From assembly GCF_037975245.1 (NCBI RefSeq), contig NC_092565.1, positions 10,155,499 to 10,219,498 on the forward strand: DNA of 64,000 nucleotides, read 5' to 3'. A model generated the notes under the pieces. It was given only the letters and a program-made list of their open reading frames with translations. It had not been told where the DNA came from and did no database searches. The DNA is from Apostichopus japonicus (Eukaryota; Echinodermata; Holothuroidea; Aspidochirotida; Stichopodidae). A program made the position numbers and the translations under genes. Positions 33,231-44,665 of this stretch are shown here, one piece after another. How positions within the stretch are numbered: the first letter of the stretch is position 1; every line of letters starts with the position of its first letter.

Positions 33231-36200
33231 ATTTTTAGTAGCGATCCCTTTGATGTATGTGCTGGTAGGATGACAAAGAAGCAGTCTAACATGGGACAAC
33301 GTCTCTCTTTCATACGATAGCGGTTAATGTCCCAGAATGCATCAGGTCAATTTTTCTAACGCCGTTCTAGCCAAAAAAATTTCTGTTCATTTCCATTTGT
33401 TGATAATGTCCCAGCCAGTTTTCATTTGTTTCTTTACATATAGACCGTACAAATGTATTGTTATAATATTGTAATATATTTGGTCATTGAAATGACATGT
33501 GAAACATCTGGAATGTTGGCTTAGCTTTTGATATAAGTCTAAATTCAAGACTCGAAATGTTTCTCCGGATTACAAAATGATTTTATCGATAACAACGAAA
33601 AACAAAGATATTTTGCCAAGATGATGTCATCAAATATTTTTAAAAAGTAACCATATTTTCGCAATTAAACATATATAGAAGTCCCTTCCATATTTACTTA
33701 TGTATCGAATTTTACGGACGGTTAGCCTATTTCTAATATCACTTTTATCCGCCTATAAAGAAGATAAAGTGAAATTCTCGGAAGACACGACTATGGCAAG
33801 ATTATTCTTAATGCAGACGAAATAAAGAGTCCCAGAGTCTTAGAAATTATGCAGGAATGTGTTGTCTCTTCTTGGTGTTGTCTCTGTCATTCTTGCATTT
33901 AAATTGAACCAGGATTAATTCTTCATATTCGTACATCATTTTCTTTCTTTCATCTCATATACAGAGTAATTGAAACTCTTCTGTGTCAGTTTTCTCACAC
34001 TTGAAAATCTGTCTGTATATAAGAACATCCCCACCGGCCTAAGAGTTTGCTAGAAATGGCAGTTTGGATCTGATGAACAAGCGATAATCAACCCCCTTGA
34101 GTTGTGTACTTCAACGACTCAAATATCCAATGACAGTTTAATTAAAAAACAAAAAAGAAGAATTCCGTTTCACCACGGCATCGAATTTAGAAAGGAGAAA
34201 TACGATTTTTGGGGTGTAAGAGAGTGCGTATATGGATAAAAACAACAAATGTTATCGAGTATATAGTCGAACTAGGTCTCTGGTCTTCTTGCAAGAAATC
34301 CATCTATTTTACTTCTACGAGAGACGATGTGGAACCAAGGGAGTGTTGGTTTTAATTAAAGAGATTTCCGGTGGTAGAGACCGAATTGTTTTAAGTATAA
34401 ACATATACTAGACCGCTTGACCACTAGATGAAGTACACAACCGTTATCAAAATGGGTTTCCTTCGCAACTGTTTTCTTTATTACAAACAAGACTGTACTT
34501 GTAATGTTAGCGTTATTAAAGAAGTATTATGTACAAAGGCAGCAGGAGAGGGTGCAACATGGAGGGGAAGGAAGGCGTGGTGGGTTGGGGGGGGGAGGGG
34601 AGCAGTTGGATATGTGACTTTGTTTTAAGGGGGGGGGGGGTAAATCCCATATCACCTCAAACGTTCGATCAAAATAGACCCTCAGTGCCCTCTCTAGGAA
34701 AAAATCCACTAATTGAATGTTTTTTCAACAAAACGGTACTGTTTAATCAAAATTCGTTCTTAATGTTGCAACAATAGGTTATATTTTTTTCAATTAACAA
34801 TGACAAAGTGGTACTTCTCGTTAAAAGAAGGGGTCACCTTCAAGGTTTTTAACAAAACTCGGTGGAAGTGGTGGGGGTGGGGGTGGGGTGGGGTGACTTT
34901 TCACCTGTGTTCCCTCTTCTATACCAGATCTGTGTCCCTAGTATTATGGGTGTTCCTTTCATGTACCTGGAATCACTTTGAACTACTTGTACAACATGAC
35001 TTACATTTTGCAAGAAAGACATGTTTATTCAGTAGATAAAGTGTTATTCTTTGCAATACTTATTGCAATAATGTTATTATATTAATATATATGGGTTATG
35101 AATTCCTCTGTATCCCTGTATAAAATTTATCTTTAAAATTAATAAAATTGAAAATATAAGTATAATTGTATAATTTAGTATAATATGATGTGTATCATTG
35201 AGTATAACAGTGTCACATTCTGCTACTGGTGAAGCGTTTAACTCAACAGGTTATGGTAAAAAATTTCAAATAATTTTCATATTAATTCCATGGACTAAAT
35301 TAAAAAAATTAAAAAATATCCCATATTTAAGGATATAGATTATATTTGTAGTTTAGCATGATGGTTATCATAAATTTTATCCAAACTTATTTAATCTCTT
35401 GAAACGGATTTCGTATGAGAAACAAACTTCAGCTAAAATAGATTTGTAACTTTTAGGATTTTGGAATGTATGAATGACAAATGAACTCAACGCGCTTTCA
35501 AGAATTTAATAAAGCCGATAATGTCACTGAAATTGCAGTGAGTGTTTTTCTATCATAATGATTTTACTTTCACTAAATCAATATTTCCTCTACCTGAAAC
35601 TTCTCTGTTCTGGAATTTGAAGAATTCATTTCGTAACAAGTCAACCAAGCCAGCTAAATCAGGTCGTTTTCGTCACCCCGTCTTTTGAAACTGTCAAGCG
35701 CTTGGAAAATCAAGGATTATCTTTCGAAGCAAATTAGGAAATACAAGCCATGATTTTGAAGTCAAATTAAGTGAAACAAGGAGGAAGCATATTACTTTTA
35801 ATTCTAACAAACACGTTGTATTGAGGATGAAAAAGGGGAGGACATTAGAGAGTCTTGCTTAATCACTTGACAAGATAGTTTTGCTAACATATTTCATTTC
35901 ATCACGAAAAGCTTTTTATATATATTTTTTAATGTGGAATTACATTGCATCGTTTCAATTTCAATGAGAAAATAACTCCACTTGAGAAGAACTGCAGCTC
36001 ATTTTGAGGAATGTGAATAAACAGGAATATATATATTACAACTTGCCTTTTAATGTTCTCAATATATCATTATGCATACTGCTCACAAACTTCATGAATC
36101 AGAAGTCACAAGGGGGGGGGGGGGGTGAATCGATTCATTCAGAAACGTACACGTTTCACCGCCGATAGCTCCGGCTGGTAGTCTAGACGAAATGTTTTAC

Positions 36201-37780
36201 CATGTGTTTCTTTTAGACATGGGAAATATAAGAAATATTATTTTTGTATTTCTCTTTGTAGACACAAACCTTGCCATCATCATTAATCATTAATGTGATA
36301 GAGATAACGGTCATGATTAACTTCACCAAATAACTAAGCAATCCTTTTTCGATTTTGGGAGATATCCTATTTTGAAAGTCATGTCTTAGAGCTGTGATTG
36401 TTTTTAATCCTGTGATGTCATAGTGCCTCAAGGATCTGAAACCGTTTAAAATTTCTCCTTTTTTTTCATATTTTGAAGGTAGCATGTCAACAGAGTGTTG
36501 ACATTGAAACCAATGTCATCATTAGGGTCATTAGAATAAATATAATAAATAAATAAACAAAAAAAATAACGAAGCACTCGTGGCTCAATGATGTCATGTT
36601 TAGACTCGATCAAATATTCTGCCTTGTGTGTGAAAGAACATTAAACCTTTGCTTTTTGTCCCAAATGGAATACCGGGGTAAGATTTTCCTTATCTGTTTC
36701 GGTAGATTGTTCATGACAGTTTTCTCTATCACATCTAGAACAATAATAAGGGTTGGATGTCTGACTCCTTTAAATCACCGCATATTATCATAACCGACGG
36801 TTATAGGGTCCATTCGGGGTTTTGTTTTTAGGGGGAGTGGGGGGGGGGGTATTTAAATTCATTCCCGAGTTACATTTGGAATGTAATTATATGTATCTCG
36901 GTGTGTCTCTCATGAATGTCAGCTTTAACTAAAGCGTTTTGAATTACAAATATATATCAATTTGCAATTCATCATTGACTTTTTTACGGCACAATTGCAT
37001 GAAATCTGCTCTTGTTTTCCCCTTTAGCTATTACATTGATAGGATGATACTTTTTAATCTTAGGGTGTCCTGTTATTTTGGGAGGCCCACTGTAACTCGA
37101 ATCACTGTTGCAAATCTTTTCATCTCAAAAGAAAAAAATAGGATGGGTCTTCAGTTCAGATTGGAGACGCATTCTTGAGGTTTTGGTGTCCTACAAAAGT
37201 TGCAAATACCCTCCGTTCCTCAAAAGTGAGTAACGGGATATTTCTAACTTTTTTTTTTAAACCATATATTACCAGTTCTGATAATCAAAGCAGTTTCTTG
37301 ACCTGTGATATAACAAATAACATTCAACAACACTAATTAACAAAATCCATATACTGAGGCTTTGTTACATATACAGCTGATCAAGTATAGGATGATAAAC
37401 TTCCTTACATTTCTATTAATTATTATTTCCCGGTAAAATGACACAGCTTTCTCAAACAATATGAACTTTTTATGGTACATTATTCCTAAAATTTAGACAG
37501 GAAGGATGAAAACATTCAACCACATCATATTAAATTGTTGTAAACCACGAAATCATAATTAAAGTAACTGTTCCATAGTAATAAATAATAACAACGGCGT
37601 CCTTCATGTATTTGTATAGTACTGTCTGTCGTGTGATTATATTCTTGACGAGCGAAATAAAATGTGTGAATTGAACCTGCAGCATGGGCACGAAAAACCT
37701 AACAACCGAACGACTGACCCGCTCTCAACCCCAGTCACCTTGCATCGAGATTGTGACTGTGTGTACATTGGCAGGTGTGT
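33231..37780. other. gene-less AT-rich stretch
   Basis: No supported gene. Poly(G) runs lie at 34588-34602, 34630-34640, 36111-36125 and 36839-36849. A GGGGTGGG tract is at 34870-34893. Frames at 34428-35039 run through the G-tracts and are not credible. The inverted-repeat pair at 36.3 and 36.7 kb is listed separately. Confidence 0.5.
36295..36740. repeat. diverged inverted-repeat pair
   Basis: The minus strand of 36295-36374 resembles the plus strand of 36660-36740. The best block is 22 bases (36295-36316 against 36711-36732) with 20 matches, centred on TCATGAC.GTT.TCTCTATCAC. Outside it similarity falls to perhaps 60% with gaps. The short peptides encoded across the two arms share a LIMTVISIT-like segment. 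The two arms face away from a centre near 36520. Confidence 0.4.
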
Positions 37781-37786
37781 ATCACG

Positions 37787-37807
37787 GTTCCCCTATACAA
37801 GGGGAAC
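37787..37807. repeat. perfect 8-bp hairpin next to U2-like sequence
   Basis: GTTCCCCT and AGGGGAAC are perfect inverted repeats around the 5-base loop ATACA. The hairpin lies 18 bp from a U2-snRNA-like segment. Confidence 0.7.
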
Positions 37808-37825
37808 ATAATGCTATACACTATA

Positions 37826-37847
37826 ATCTTAGCCAAAAGGCCGAGAA
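37826..37847 (-). pseudogene. U2 snRNA 5'-end fragment
   Basis: Read on the minus strand, this is TTCTCGGCCTTTTGGCTAAG followed by AT, identical over 22 nt to the highly conserved 5' part of U2 spliceosomal RNA. The similarity then stops: U2 would continue with the AAGTGTAGTATCTG region, while this sequence reads TATAGTGTATAGC. It is a truncated fragment and lacks the branch-point-pairing region, Sm site and 3' stem-loops, so it is not a functional U2 gene. Confidence 0.55.
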
Positions 37848-38512
37848 TAGCAACGGTCTACGAATGTTCAAGGAAAACTTGAGAAATATAAATGGAAAGG
37901 TAATTATAATCACTCGCAACTAAAATGTTCATTTGAGTAAAAACAATGGTTGGAAGTTCCCTCTTGACTGTTGAAGATGGTATTTAACAAGCGCTGGTTG
38001 TATTTAAGCCAGCAAATCTTCTTTCGTTATTATTCAAGGGTGGTTAGATGTTATTTTTTTTTAATTTTATAGATTGTACAAATTGTTTAATATCTAGAGA
38101 GAACCTTTTAGTTGTTTTACATATGAATAATCATAGTTATCTAATACATACCAAATAGAGGTTATAACTTATATCCATACTGATTTTATTATACCCTATC
38201 CGATCAGGGCCTGAAGTTATTCAGATAAAGTATGTCTAGAGAAATGTATGTTGGGTGTTGGTAAGCTGGTACCCCTTGAGTACCTTTTCCGTTCCCACTG
38301 TTACATTTACAAACACGTTTTAGTTTCTTCTTACTCTTTTCCTTTGGTTTCTTTCCTTTTAACTTGTGTTTTATTCATTGACCGTGAAATGGATCGATTC
38401 CGCAACATTTTAAGTGATTTTATTCATGTCCGTTTGAAAGTTTAATCAGGGTGACGAAGATTGGCGCTTATTGACTTAACGTGAATATCACTGAAATGTT
38501 GGTCAGTTAGTC

Positions 38513-38659
38513 ATGGAACGCGAAAAAGGATAAAATTCGTTAACAACGGCGTCAATTGTAACACAAAACATTCGTTAAAAAAATCGTTAACAACGTATAA
38601 ACGGTGGTTGCTACAAATCAAGACGTTGTTAACGATTTTTCCCCTTTTTCGCGTTCCAT
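38513..38659. mobile_element. 147-bp MITE-like element with ~35-bp terminal inverted repeats
   Basis: The left end ATGGAACGCGAAAAAGG and the minus-strand right end ATGGAACGCGAAAAAGG are identical over 17 bases. After a few differences both continue as TCGTTAACAACG, giving about 35 bp of imperfect terminal repeat. The word CGTTAACAACG occurs three times inside (two direct, one inverted). The 8-bp flanks AGTTAGTC (38505-38512) and AGTTAGTA (38660-38667) match at 7 of 8 positions. No coding capacity. The family is uncertain, and an 8-bp duplication would fit hAT-like transposition. Confidence 0.7.
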
Positions 38660-38718
38660 AGTTAGTATAGCCTTTTTGTATACTCATGAATGCTAAGAAA
38701 ATGTAGAGTATCTGTGCT

Positions 38719-38733
38719 TTTTGGCTAAGATCA
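38719..38733 (+). other. short U2 snRNA-like word
   Basis: TTTTGGCTAAGATCA is identical to 15 nt of the conserved U2 snRNA 5' region. It is immediately preceded by TGTAGAGTATCTGTGCTT, which resembles the U2 segment that normally lies downstream. The order is therefore permuted relative to U2. With so short a match, coincidence is possible. Confidence 0.3.
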
Positions 38734-39283
38734 TGTCTAAATAGTAGTGCATATCTCTGAACAATCTTAAACCTGACCATGTGTAAGATATATTCCCCTT
38801 CCCATTGACTCGTCATACTTATATATAATTATCTTCGGGTATAATACGGTTTAAGTATCGATATAAGGGGACTAGGGTCACTTGAGAGTGGATCAATTTT
38901 ATTTGGTTTTCTGAAAAAAAGTACCTGTATAGAAATTAGGGGAAATAATGAGCATGTCCCCTTTCAGTTTTTTTGTTTGGACAAAGAATGTGAACTAGAA
39001 AAGGAAATTAATGTTTTCATTTGCTTGTCTTATTACCGTACCAATTATATATATTTTAAATTTCAAGTTCAGAAAGTGAACATTTTATGATGTCACATGT
39101 CACTGATAGGGGGAAATGATGAATGCGTGGTTAAATTAGCAAAGAACCAACATTAACATCCCTTGATGCCAACAAATAGCGGTTTACATAGAAATACACG
39201 TGACCTTGACTTTTGCTTAAAATATGATCGATATAACAATCTTTAAATTATATTTATGAGCTCATTTCCCCATCTCATTTTCC

Positions 39284-39287
<4 letters not shown>

Positions 39288-39314
<27 letters not shown>

Positions 39315-39315
39315 G
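39288..39315. repeat. (TA)n microsatellite
   Basis: A perfect TA dinucleotide tract visible in the sequence. Confidence 0.95.
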
Positions 39316-39608
39316 TCACATTAATTTTTCACTACTCATAGTGCATCACTACGATAAAATATATCCTCCCACGAGGAATGAAAAGGGAAGACTGTATTTT
39401 CATACTATATACCAGACGTCCATAAATCAAACTATTTTTGTGACACTATAATAACATTTGAAGGCCAACGTTGAAAAGAATTTCCATAACTAATTTAATT
39501 TGAGGTGCGCAGCCGTCAGATATCTCATCATTAACTTATATCAGCTAGCTAATGGATAGACGTGGGATCTCTAATAGGGGCATATGAGGACATTCATCAG
39601 AGTAACTC

Positions 39609-39613
<5 letters not shown>

Positions 39614-39652
<39 letters not shown>

Positions 39653-39750
39653 TATATATAGTTATATATATAGTTATATATATATACATATATATATAGT
39701 TTTATATATATAGTTATATATATATAGTTATATATATAATTGTATATATT

Positions 39751-39781
<31 letters not shown>

Positions 39782-39852
39782 TTATATATATATATATATA
39801 TATATAGTTATATATAGTTATATATATATATAAAGTTATATATATATATATA
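39614..39852. repeat. compound (TA)n / TATAGT repeat
   Basis: TA dinucleotide interspersed with at least seven TATAGTTATA interruptions, forming a higher-order repeat of irregular period. Confidence 0.95.
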
Positions 39853-40066
39853 GTTACAATGGAATTGATGACACGAGAAGTTTTACAGAAGAATTCAACA
39901 CCATACCATATCTATTTTGTTATCACGACACACCCCGCACCACCCCTCCCAATACAAAATGTTAGCCTAAAATACTCCACGACATGTTGATGAACTAATG
40001 TCTCCATTGAAATATGGTTGTTTAATAATTCAGTTAAACATTAACAGCACCATCATATTTCTATGG

Positions 40067-40146
40067 AAACTGAGAACGATAGTGTATGGCCGGGAAGATA
40101 CTATGTAAACTAAGAATGATAGTGTATGGCTGGGAAGTTGGAACTC
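40067..40146 (+). repeat. 40-bp tandem duplication
   Basis: The segment starting AAACTGAGAACGATAGTG at 40067 recurs 40 bp later as AAACTAAGAATGATAGTG (40107), continuing TATGGC.GGGAAG in both. The copies differ at about three positions over the first 31 bases. Confidence 0.8.
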
Positions 40147-41689
40147 TGTTGTATATACTTCGATGTGCAGTCGATAAGACTTGCAATCCACTTCAATAAC
40201 TCTGAGATTATTGAATTACAAGGTCCGAGCCATACATCGACCATAGTGAGAAACTCTGTCCTATCAAGAAAAAAAAAATCTCGCCCCCACAAAAAACAAC
40301 AACAAAAAAACAACTGTCGTTGTAGATTGAGTGACATAAAAGTTTAGGAAATTTTGTACAAAAATTAATCTGATGTCAAAACTTTGTAAAGCCTACCTTT
40401 TTATGAGACACTTTCTGAAAAAAGAAAAAAAATTCACGTCTCTGTTCACCTGATATCATTTTTCAAAATACAACGGAAGTAATAAAAAAAATAAAAAAAT
40501 GGAAAAATAGGCAGCATTAAAGTTTAATTAAAGAAAACGTCAAGACAAGGACATCATCTGCATATAACGAGATGAACAAGAAGAGAAAGAAGAGGAAAAG
40601 GAGGGGGAGAAAGAAACACCAGGATATTTCATTCGTGAAAGCTGAGCCTGTATGAGAATAAGACCGTTAAATTGCCCGGGCCATTAGACATGATGTTATA
40701 CAAGCCCAAACAGTCATTTCCCCTTTCTTCACATCTTGTTGATAAATCGATACTGTTTTAACTCCCAGCTGAATTTGGATTTTACCGTAAAGGGGTTTTG
40801 CTTTATAGGATGTCAGTGTTACGTCAATCAGCTTTGCACATAACATGTATCACGTTACCTTATTAATAAACCAACGTCCATGTAAGATAGACGGTAGGAA
40901 AGGAAAACATGGCAAGATGGAAGATAAAAACAGAGGAAACGTAAAAAAAAAAAAAAAAACTGCGAAAAGCAACGATATCAACTTTTCAAGACCAAGTTCT
41001 TTTCTTACCGTCGATAGTTCTTCGATAACTTTGACTTCTTAAAAAAAAAGCCAGCGCTAGGTTTAAAAACCAAACACCCCACAAGAAGAAGAGTTAAGAG
41101 GAAAAGTTTCTCTTCTTTCGTTTGGAAAAAAAATATATATATATATATAATTTAAACCCTGCAGGAATTTCAGTAAAGCTAGGCGAGCGCCACTTTTGGA
41201 CAAATAAGAAGCAAATTTAGTGAACATGATTTATCTTATCGTTATATAGAGTTATTTCGCAAGTAAAACATTAAGCGAATATAAAATACTTAATTTGGTC
41301 ACTTTAAAAGAGTCTATATGACGTTTATTCTGAAAACCTGTTATCACTGATGGTTCAAGACACATTCTCCAAATAAGTACTCATGAAAGACAACCTTAAA
41401 ATGATCCACTTCCAACTCTCTAAGCTGGAAGGCGTTTCGATATAATTGAATTAATTTTACAGTTGATTTTCTCCCACGTGATCTAAAAAGCTGGTACACA
41501 AACGTATTTTTGGCTTGGTGACCCCTATGAGGATGCTTAGTCGGGTCACTTTGTGTCATATTATAGTACTAGCAAGATACAAATGCACGTGAACAGTTTT
41601 CTTATTCATTTCTATGTCTTCTTCTTCTTCTTCTTTTCCATGTATAAAGTAACACATGGTTAACCATGGTTAGCCTAATGGCTGTATAC

Positions 41690-42097
41690 CAGGGTTGTCC
41701 AACCTTTTGCAAAGGAGGGCCACATGGAATGATTATGATGAAGGAGGGGGCCGCATGAACCCTACGCTCGATTTTTCGATTTTTTTTGCCCGAAGCCCAA
41801 GGCAACAAAATGTGAGCACTGCGCGCGGAGCGCACTGATTTATTTTCCTTCCTGATAAAACAGATGAATAAAGTTCAGCCGCCCCCCCCCCCCCCTCCGC
41901 TAAGAGAGTGTCACAAAAACTGACCTGTATGCAGTTTTTTGGACCCAGAAGGTTCGAATGATTGATTATATAGCTTCAAATTGTTATCAATAAATCTGCT
42001 CACTAAAATTTCGCACCGTATAGCATCTCTGGCGGGCCGGACGCAACCCTGCGGCGGGCCGGACTGTGGCCCGCGGGCCGTAGGTTGGACAACCCTG
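41690..42097. mobile_element. non-autonomous hAT-type transposon (408 bp)
   Basis: The terminal inverted repeats CAGGGTTGTCCAACCT are perfect over 16 bp at the two ends. The flanking 8-bp target-site duplication CTGTATAC is perfect (41682-41689 and 42098-42105). The interior near the right end is rich in GGGCCGG and GGCCCGCGGGCC, a style known from widespread hAT-derived MITEs with this CAGGGTTGTCCA terminus. An interior poly(C) tract lies at 41882-41896. No transposase is present. The intact duplication and perfect termini suggest a comparatively recent insertion. Confidence 0.92.
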
Positions 42098-42527
42098 CTG
42101 TATACTGTTATTAACAGTTGAGTGACTCTTACAGTCCTACAAGAATCAAATCAAGAGACTGCTTCAACACAAGTCCTCTTCATGGATTTCGAAATTCGTT
42201 GATAAGAGTCCTTTAAAGAAAAATAAAAGTACAAACTTACTAAATTTCCAAATATCAATTATCAGGGGAATATATGCATTTGAAAGAAGAAAATAAAACT
42301 GCCTCATCAGTAATAAACAGCTGTCGATGATCAGTCTAAAGTTTCACTGGGAGTGTTTGATGAGAACAGAAATGACAATGAAACCAGAAACTAAATGCTG
42401 ACAAATTGAGAGAAGCTAAAGACAAACATAAACAAACAAACTACATAAATAACGGACGGTATCAAATCACTTCAAATGTATACATTTTAATTATTGTTAA
42501 TATTGGCAGTGTAATTCTTTAGCTGAG

Positions 42528-42800
42528 TAACGGAGGGATTGAGGATTGAGGAGGATTGAGGATTGAGGAGAGCGGAGGGAGGAGTGAGGAGGGAGGAGGG
42601 AGGAGGAAGGAGGAAGGAGGGAGGAGGGAGGAGGGAGGAGGGAGGAGGGAGGAGTAGATGGTCGAAATGAGGAAACAGTCAGTGAGGGAGGTATGGAGGG
42701 AGGGTGCAGTGAATAAGGGAGGAGTGCGTGTATGAGGTAAACGTGAGTGATTGAGGAATGCGGTTGGGAGAGATGGAGGGTGAGCGAGGGGTGGAGGAGG
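42528..42800 (+). repeat. purine-rich GGA/GGAGGGA tract
   Basis: The + strand carries long runs of GGA, GGAGGGAG and GAGGATTGAG units with almost no pyrimidines between 42533 and 42657, then a looser continuation. Such strand asymmetry can form triplex or G-quadruplex structures. The Ser/Pro-rich minus-strand frame across it is a product of the repeat, not a gene. Confidence 0.9.
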
Positions 42801-44059
42801 GAGATATTAGTGAGCAACTATTGGCAAATACACAAGTTCTCGTGGGCGAACCAAATATGATTTTTAGTTTGCCCAACCCTTCACCCCATACCATGTGGGT
42901 TAATCATTATGTAGATGATATTTAAATGGCAACACATATATGACCAAACTTGAAGCATTGGTACATGCGAAGAAAAATATTGTAGACAAAATTTGAAAAC
43001 AGCAGATTAATAGTTTGCCAATATGTTTTTTCTTTCCTCTCGCTCTCTAGAGCGATTTGGAAAATACACCGTTGGGAACACTTCTTTAATAACACATGCC
43101 TTCTCCTCGTAAATGTACATGAAATATTGCTGAGGTCAACCAAAAAACCTCGTTATTAATATAATTTACGCTCAAATATAAAGACTGATCAAAAAAAATG
43201 AAAATAATTGAAAGGTTACAATCCTACTTTCCAAAGGTCAGCTACCCACAAAGGAATAACCCTAGTGGGTTAAACTTTTAACCAGTCGTTTCTATTTCAT
43301 TTTTCAGCCGTTTCTATTTCATGTTTTTTTTTTTTTTATCTCGAACGTTGAGGTCAGGGATTTCAGTGTAATTAGTTTTAAGTTTCAAAGACAGAACTAA
43401 GCTAGAGTCGTCAGAAAAGTGTTTATTTCTTCTCTCGTCTATTTCTTTTTTTTTATACGTGCAATGATAGCCTAGTCCCACCGGTGCATTGCTCTCAATT
43501 CTCATACACGGTATAGGCTATACTTCCTTCCATTATTAGTAATATAACGCGTTTACTATACTCGGGGAAAAAAAATCCATTATGGTGTAAAATAACAAGT
43601 AACAATCGTAATAGTTTTTTGTTCTGTTGTTTCTTGTTGTTTCTTTCTTTTTTTTACTAAAGATGAATTTGTAACTGATATATTTCATTTGGGATGATCA
43701 GAAAACACTAATTTAGGTTTTGAAAGTGATATTTATGTCAATTATTATAATATGAACCAACAAATTCAGCAAATTTTCCAAACTGAAGCATAACGAGGTT
43801 ATTTCAAACAGGGGAATGCATAGGCAGTATTCCCCTTTTGAGATTTCTTGCACTTAAATATTTTTTTAACATATTTTTGATCAAAAGAAGGAACACAACT
43901 GGAATACTTTAGGAGAACCCGCGTCAATTCTTATACACCGATTTTTTTCGGTAGAAATCTCTCGTCACTTCTCGCTCTTCGAGAACTCACTGTGGATTTC
44001 TGTAAGTAAATATTACATGGCGATGATAACGAAGTTTATTCAATATATGGTTCCTTCTG
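42801..44059. other. no recognisable gene
   Basis: Minus-strand frames at 42922-43143 and 43314-43505 have no family signature. T-rich tracts lie at 43324-43337, 43446-43454 and 43645-43656. Confidence 0.5.
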
Positions 44060-44204
44060 TTGTGTTTTACTATTTACTTTTCTTTGATTGAATTATTAAT
44101 GTATTGTTTATGTATATACTGCCGAAGAGGACCTGAAATCTCGTCTGGATATTATCATATTATCATATTTCGTATATCTTTTTCATTTTTAAACGCAGTT
44201 TGAC
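44060..44204 (+). repeat. dispersed repeat family R44, copy A
   Basis: This segment matches 46324-46456 from TGTGTTTTACTATT through TTTGATTG, ATTAATGTATTGTT, the 20-mer CTGCCGAAGAGGACCTGAAA (44119-44138), TCTCGTCTGGATATTATCAT and the end word CGCAGTTTGAC. I estimate about 85-90% identity with small gaps. The CTGCCGAAG-AGG-ACCT-GAAA core resembles the terminal motif of Penelope-like and hammerhead-carrying retroelements, but deviates from a canonical hammerhead. Confidence 0.75.
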
Positions 44205-44545
44205 TAACCCCACAGCCCCCCCCCCTAAGCTGGACCCATCCAGGGATTGTAGTGCCTGTCATGTAACCTATACTATATTCTATTTTCATCCAGGCCTAAT
44301 AAAGCATACATACAGTATTATAAACTCTCTTCAAAGAGCACCATGGCAAATATTACTTTTTTGAAATATTTAAGGTTGTAAAAAGACAAAGAACACACAG
44401 CCCTAGTCACTTGTATTTATAGCAGAGCACGTGGACAGCTGTAACACATAGTTTCCTATCCTTGTATTCATCATGCATGACGTCGAAACAACTTATAGGT
44501 TATGAATTCTCTAAGGAAGTTCTTCTTTCCAATTTGATACGCGAT

Positions 44546-44665
44546 GGTAAAGTATTAGCCATAGCTACCGTGATATCATCTTAGAAGGGCACTATATATC
44601 ACCTACGGTTGTAAAGTATACGGTAGCCTACCGTGATATGGTCCTATAAAAAGGCACTATCATCG
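44546..44665 (+). repeat. ~68-bp tandem duplication
   Basis: AAAGTAT.....TAGC..TACCGTGATAT..TC.TA.AA..GGCACTAT occurs twice: near 44550-44597 and near 44617-44662. The copies diverge by substitutions and small indels. Confidence 0.6.

Larger units (their letters stand above)
38734..41689. other. gene-less stretch with TA tracts
   Basis: No supported gene. The minus-strand frame at 41344-41559 (71 codons) has a plausible protein composition but no recognisable family. A-rich low complexity lies at 40266-40310, 40480-40510 and 40940-40960. TA tracts and a 40-bp tandem duplication are listed separately. Confidence 0.5.

Noticed and set aside
41344-41559. 71-codon minus-strand frame with a complete start and stop
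   Set aside because: Amino-acid composition is protein-like, but I recognise no family and see no supporting gene context.
42497-42894. Ser/Pro-rich 106-codon minus-strand frame
   Set aside because: It is the complement of the GGA purine tract. The repeat explains both the open frame and its composition.
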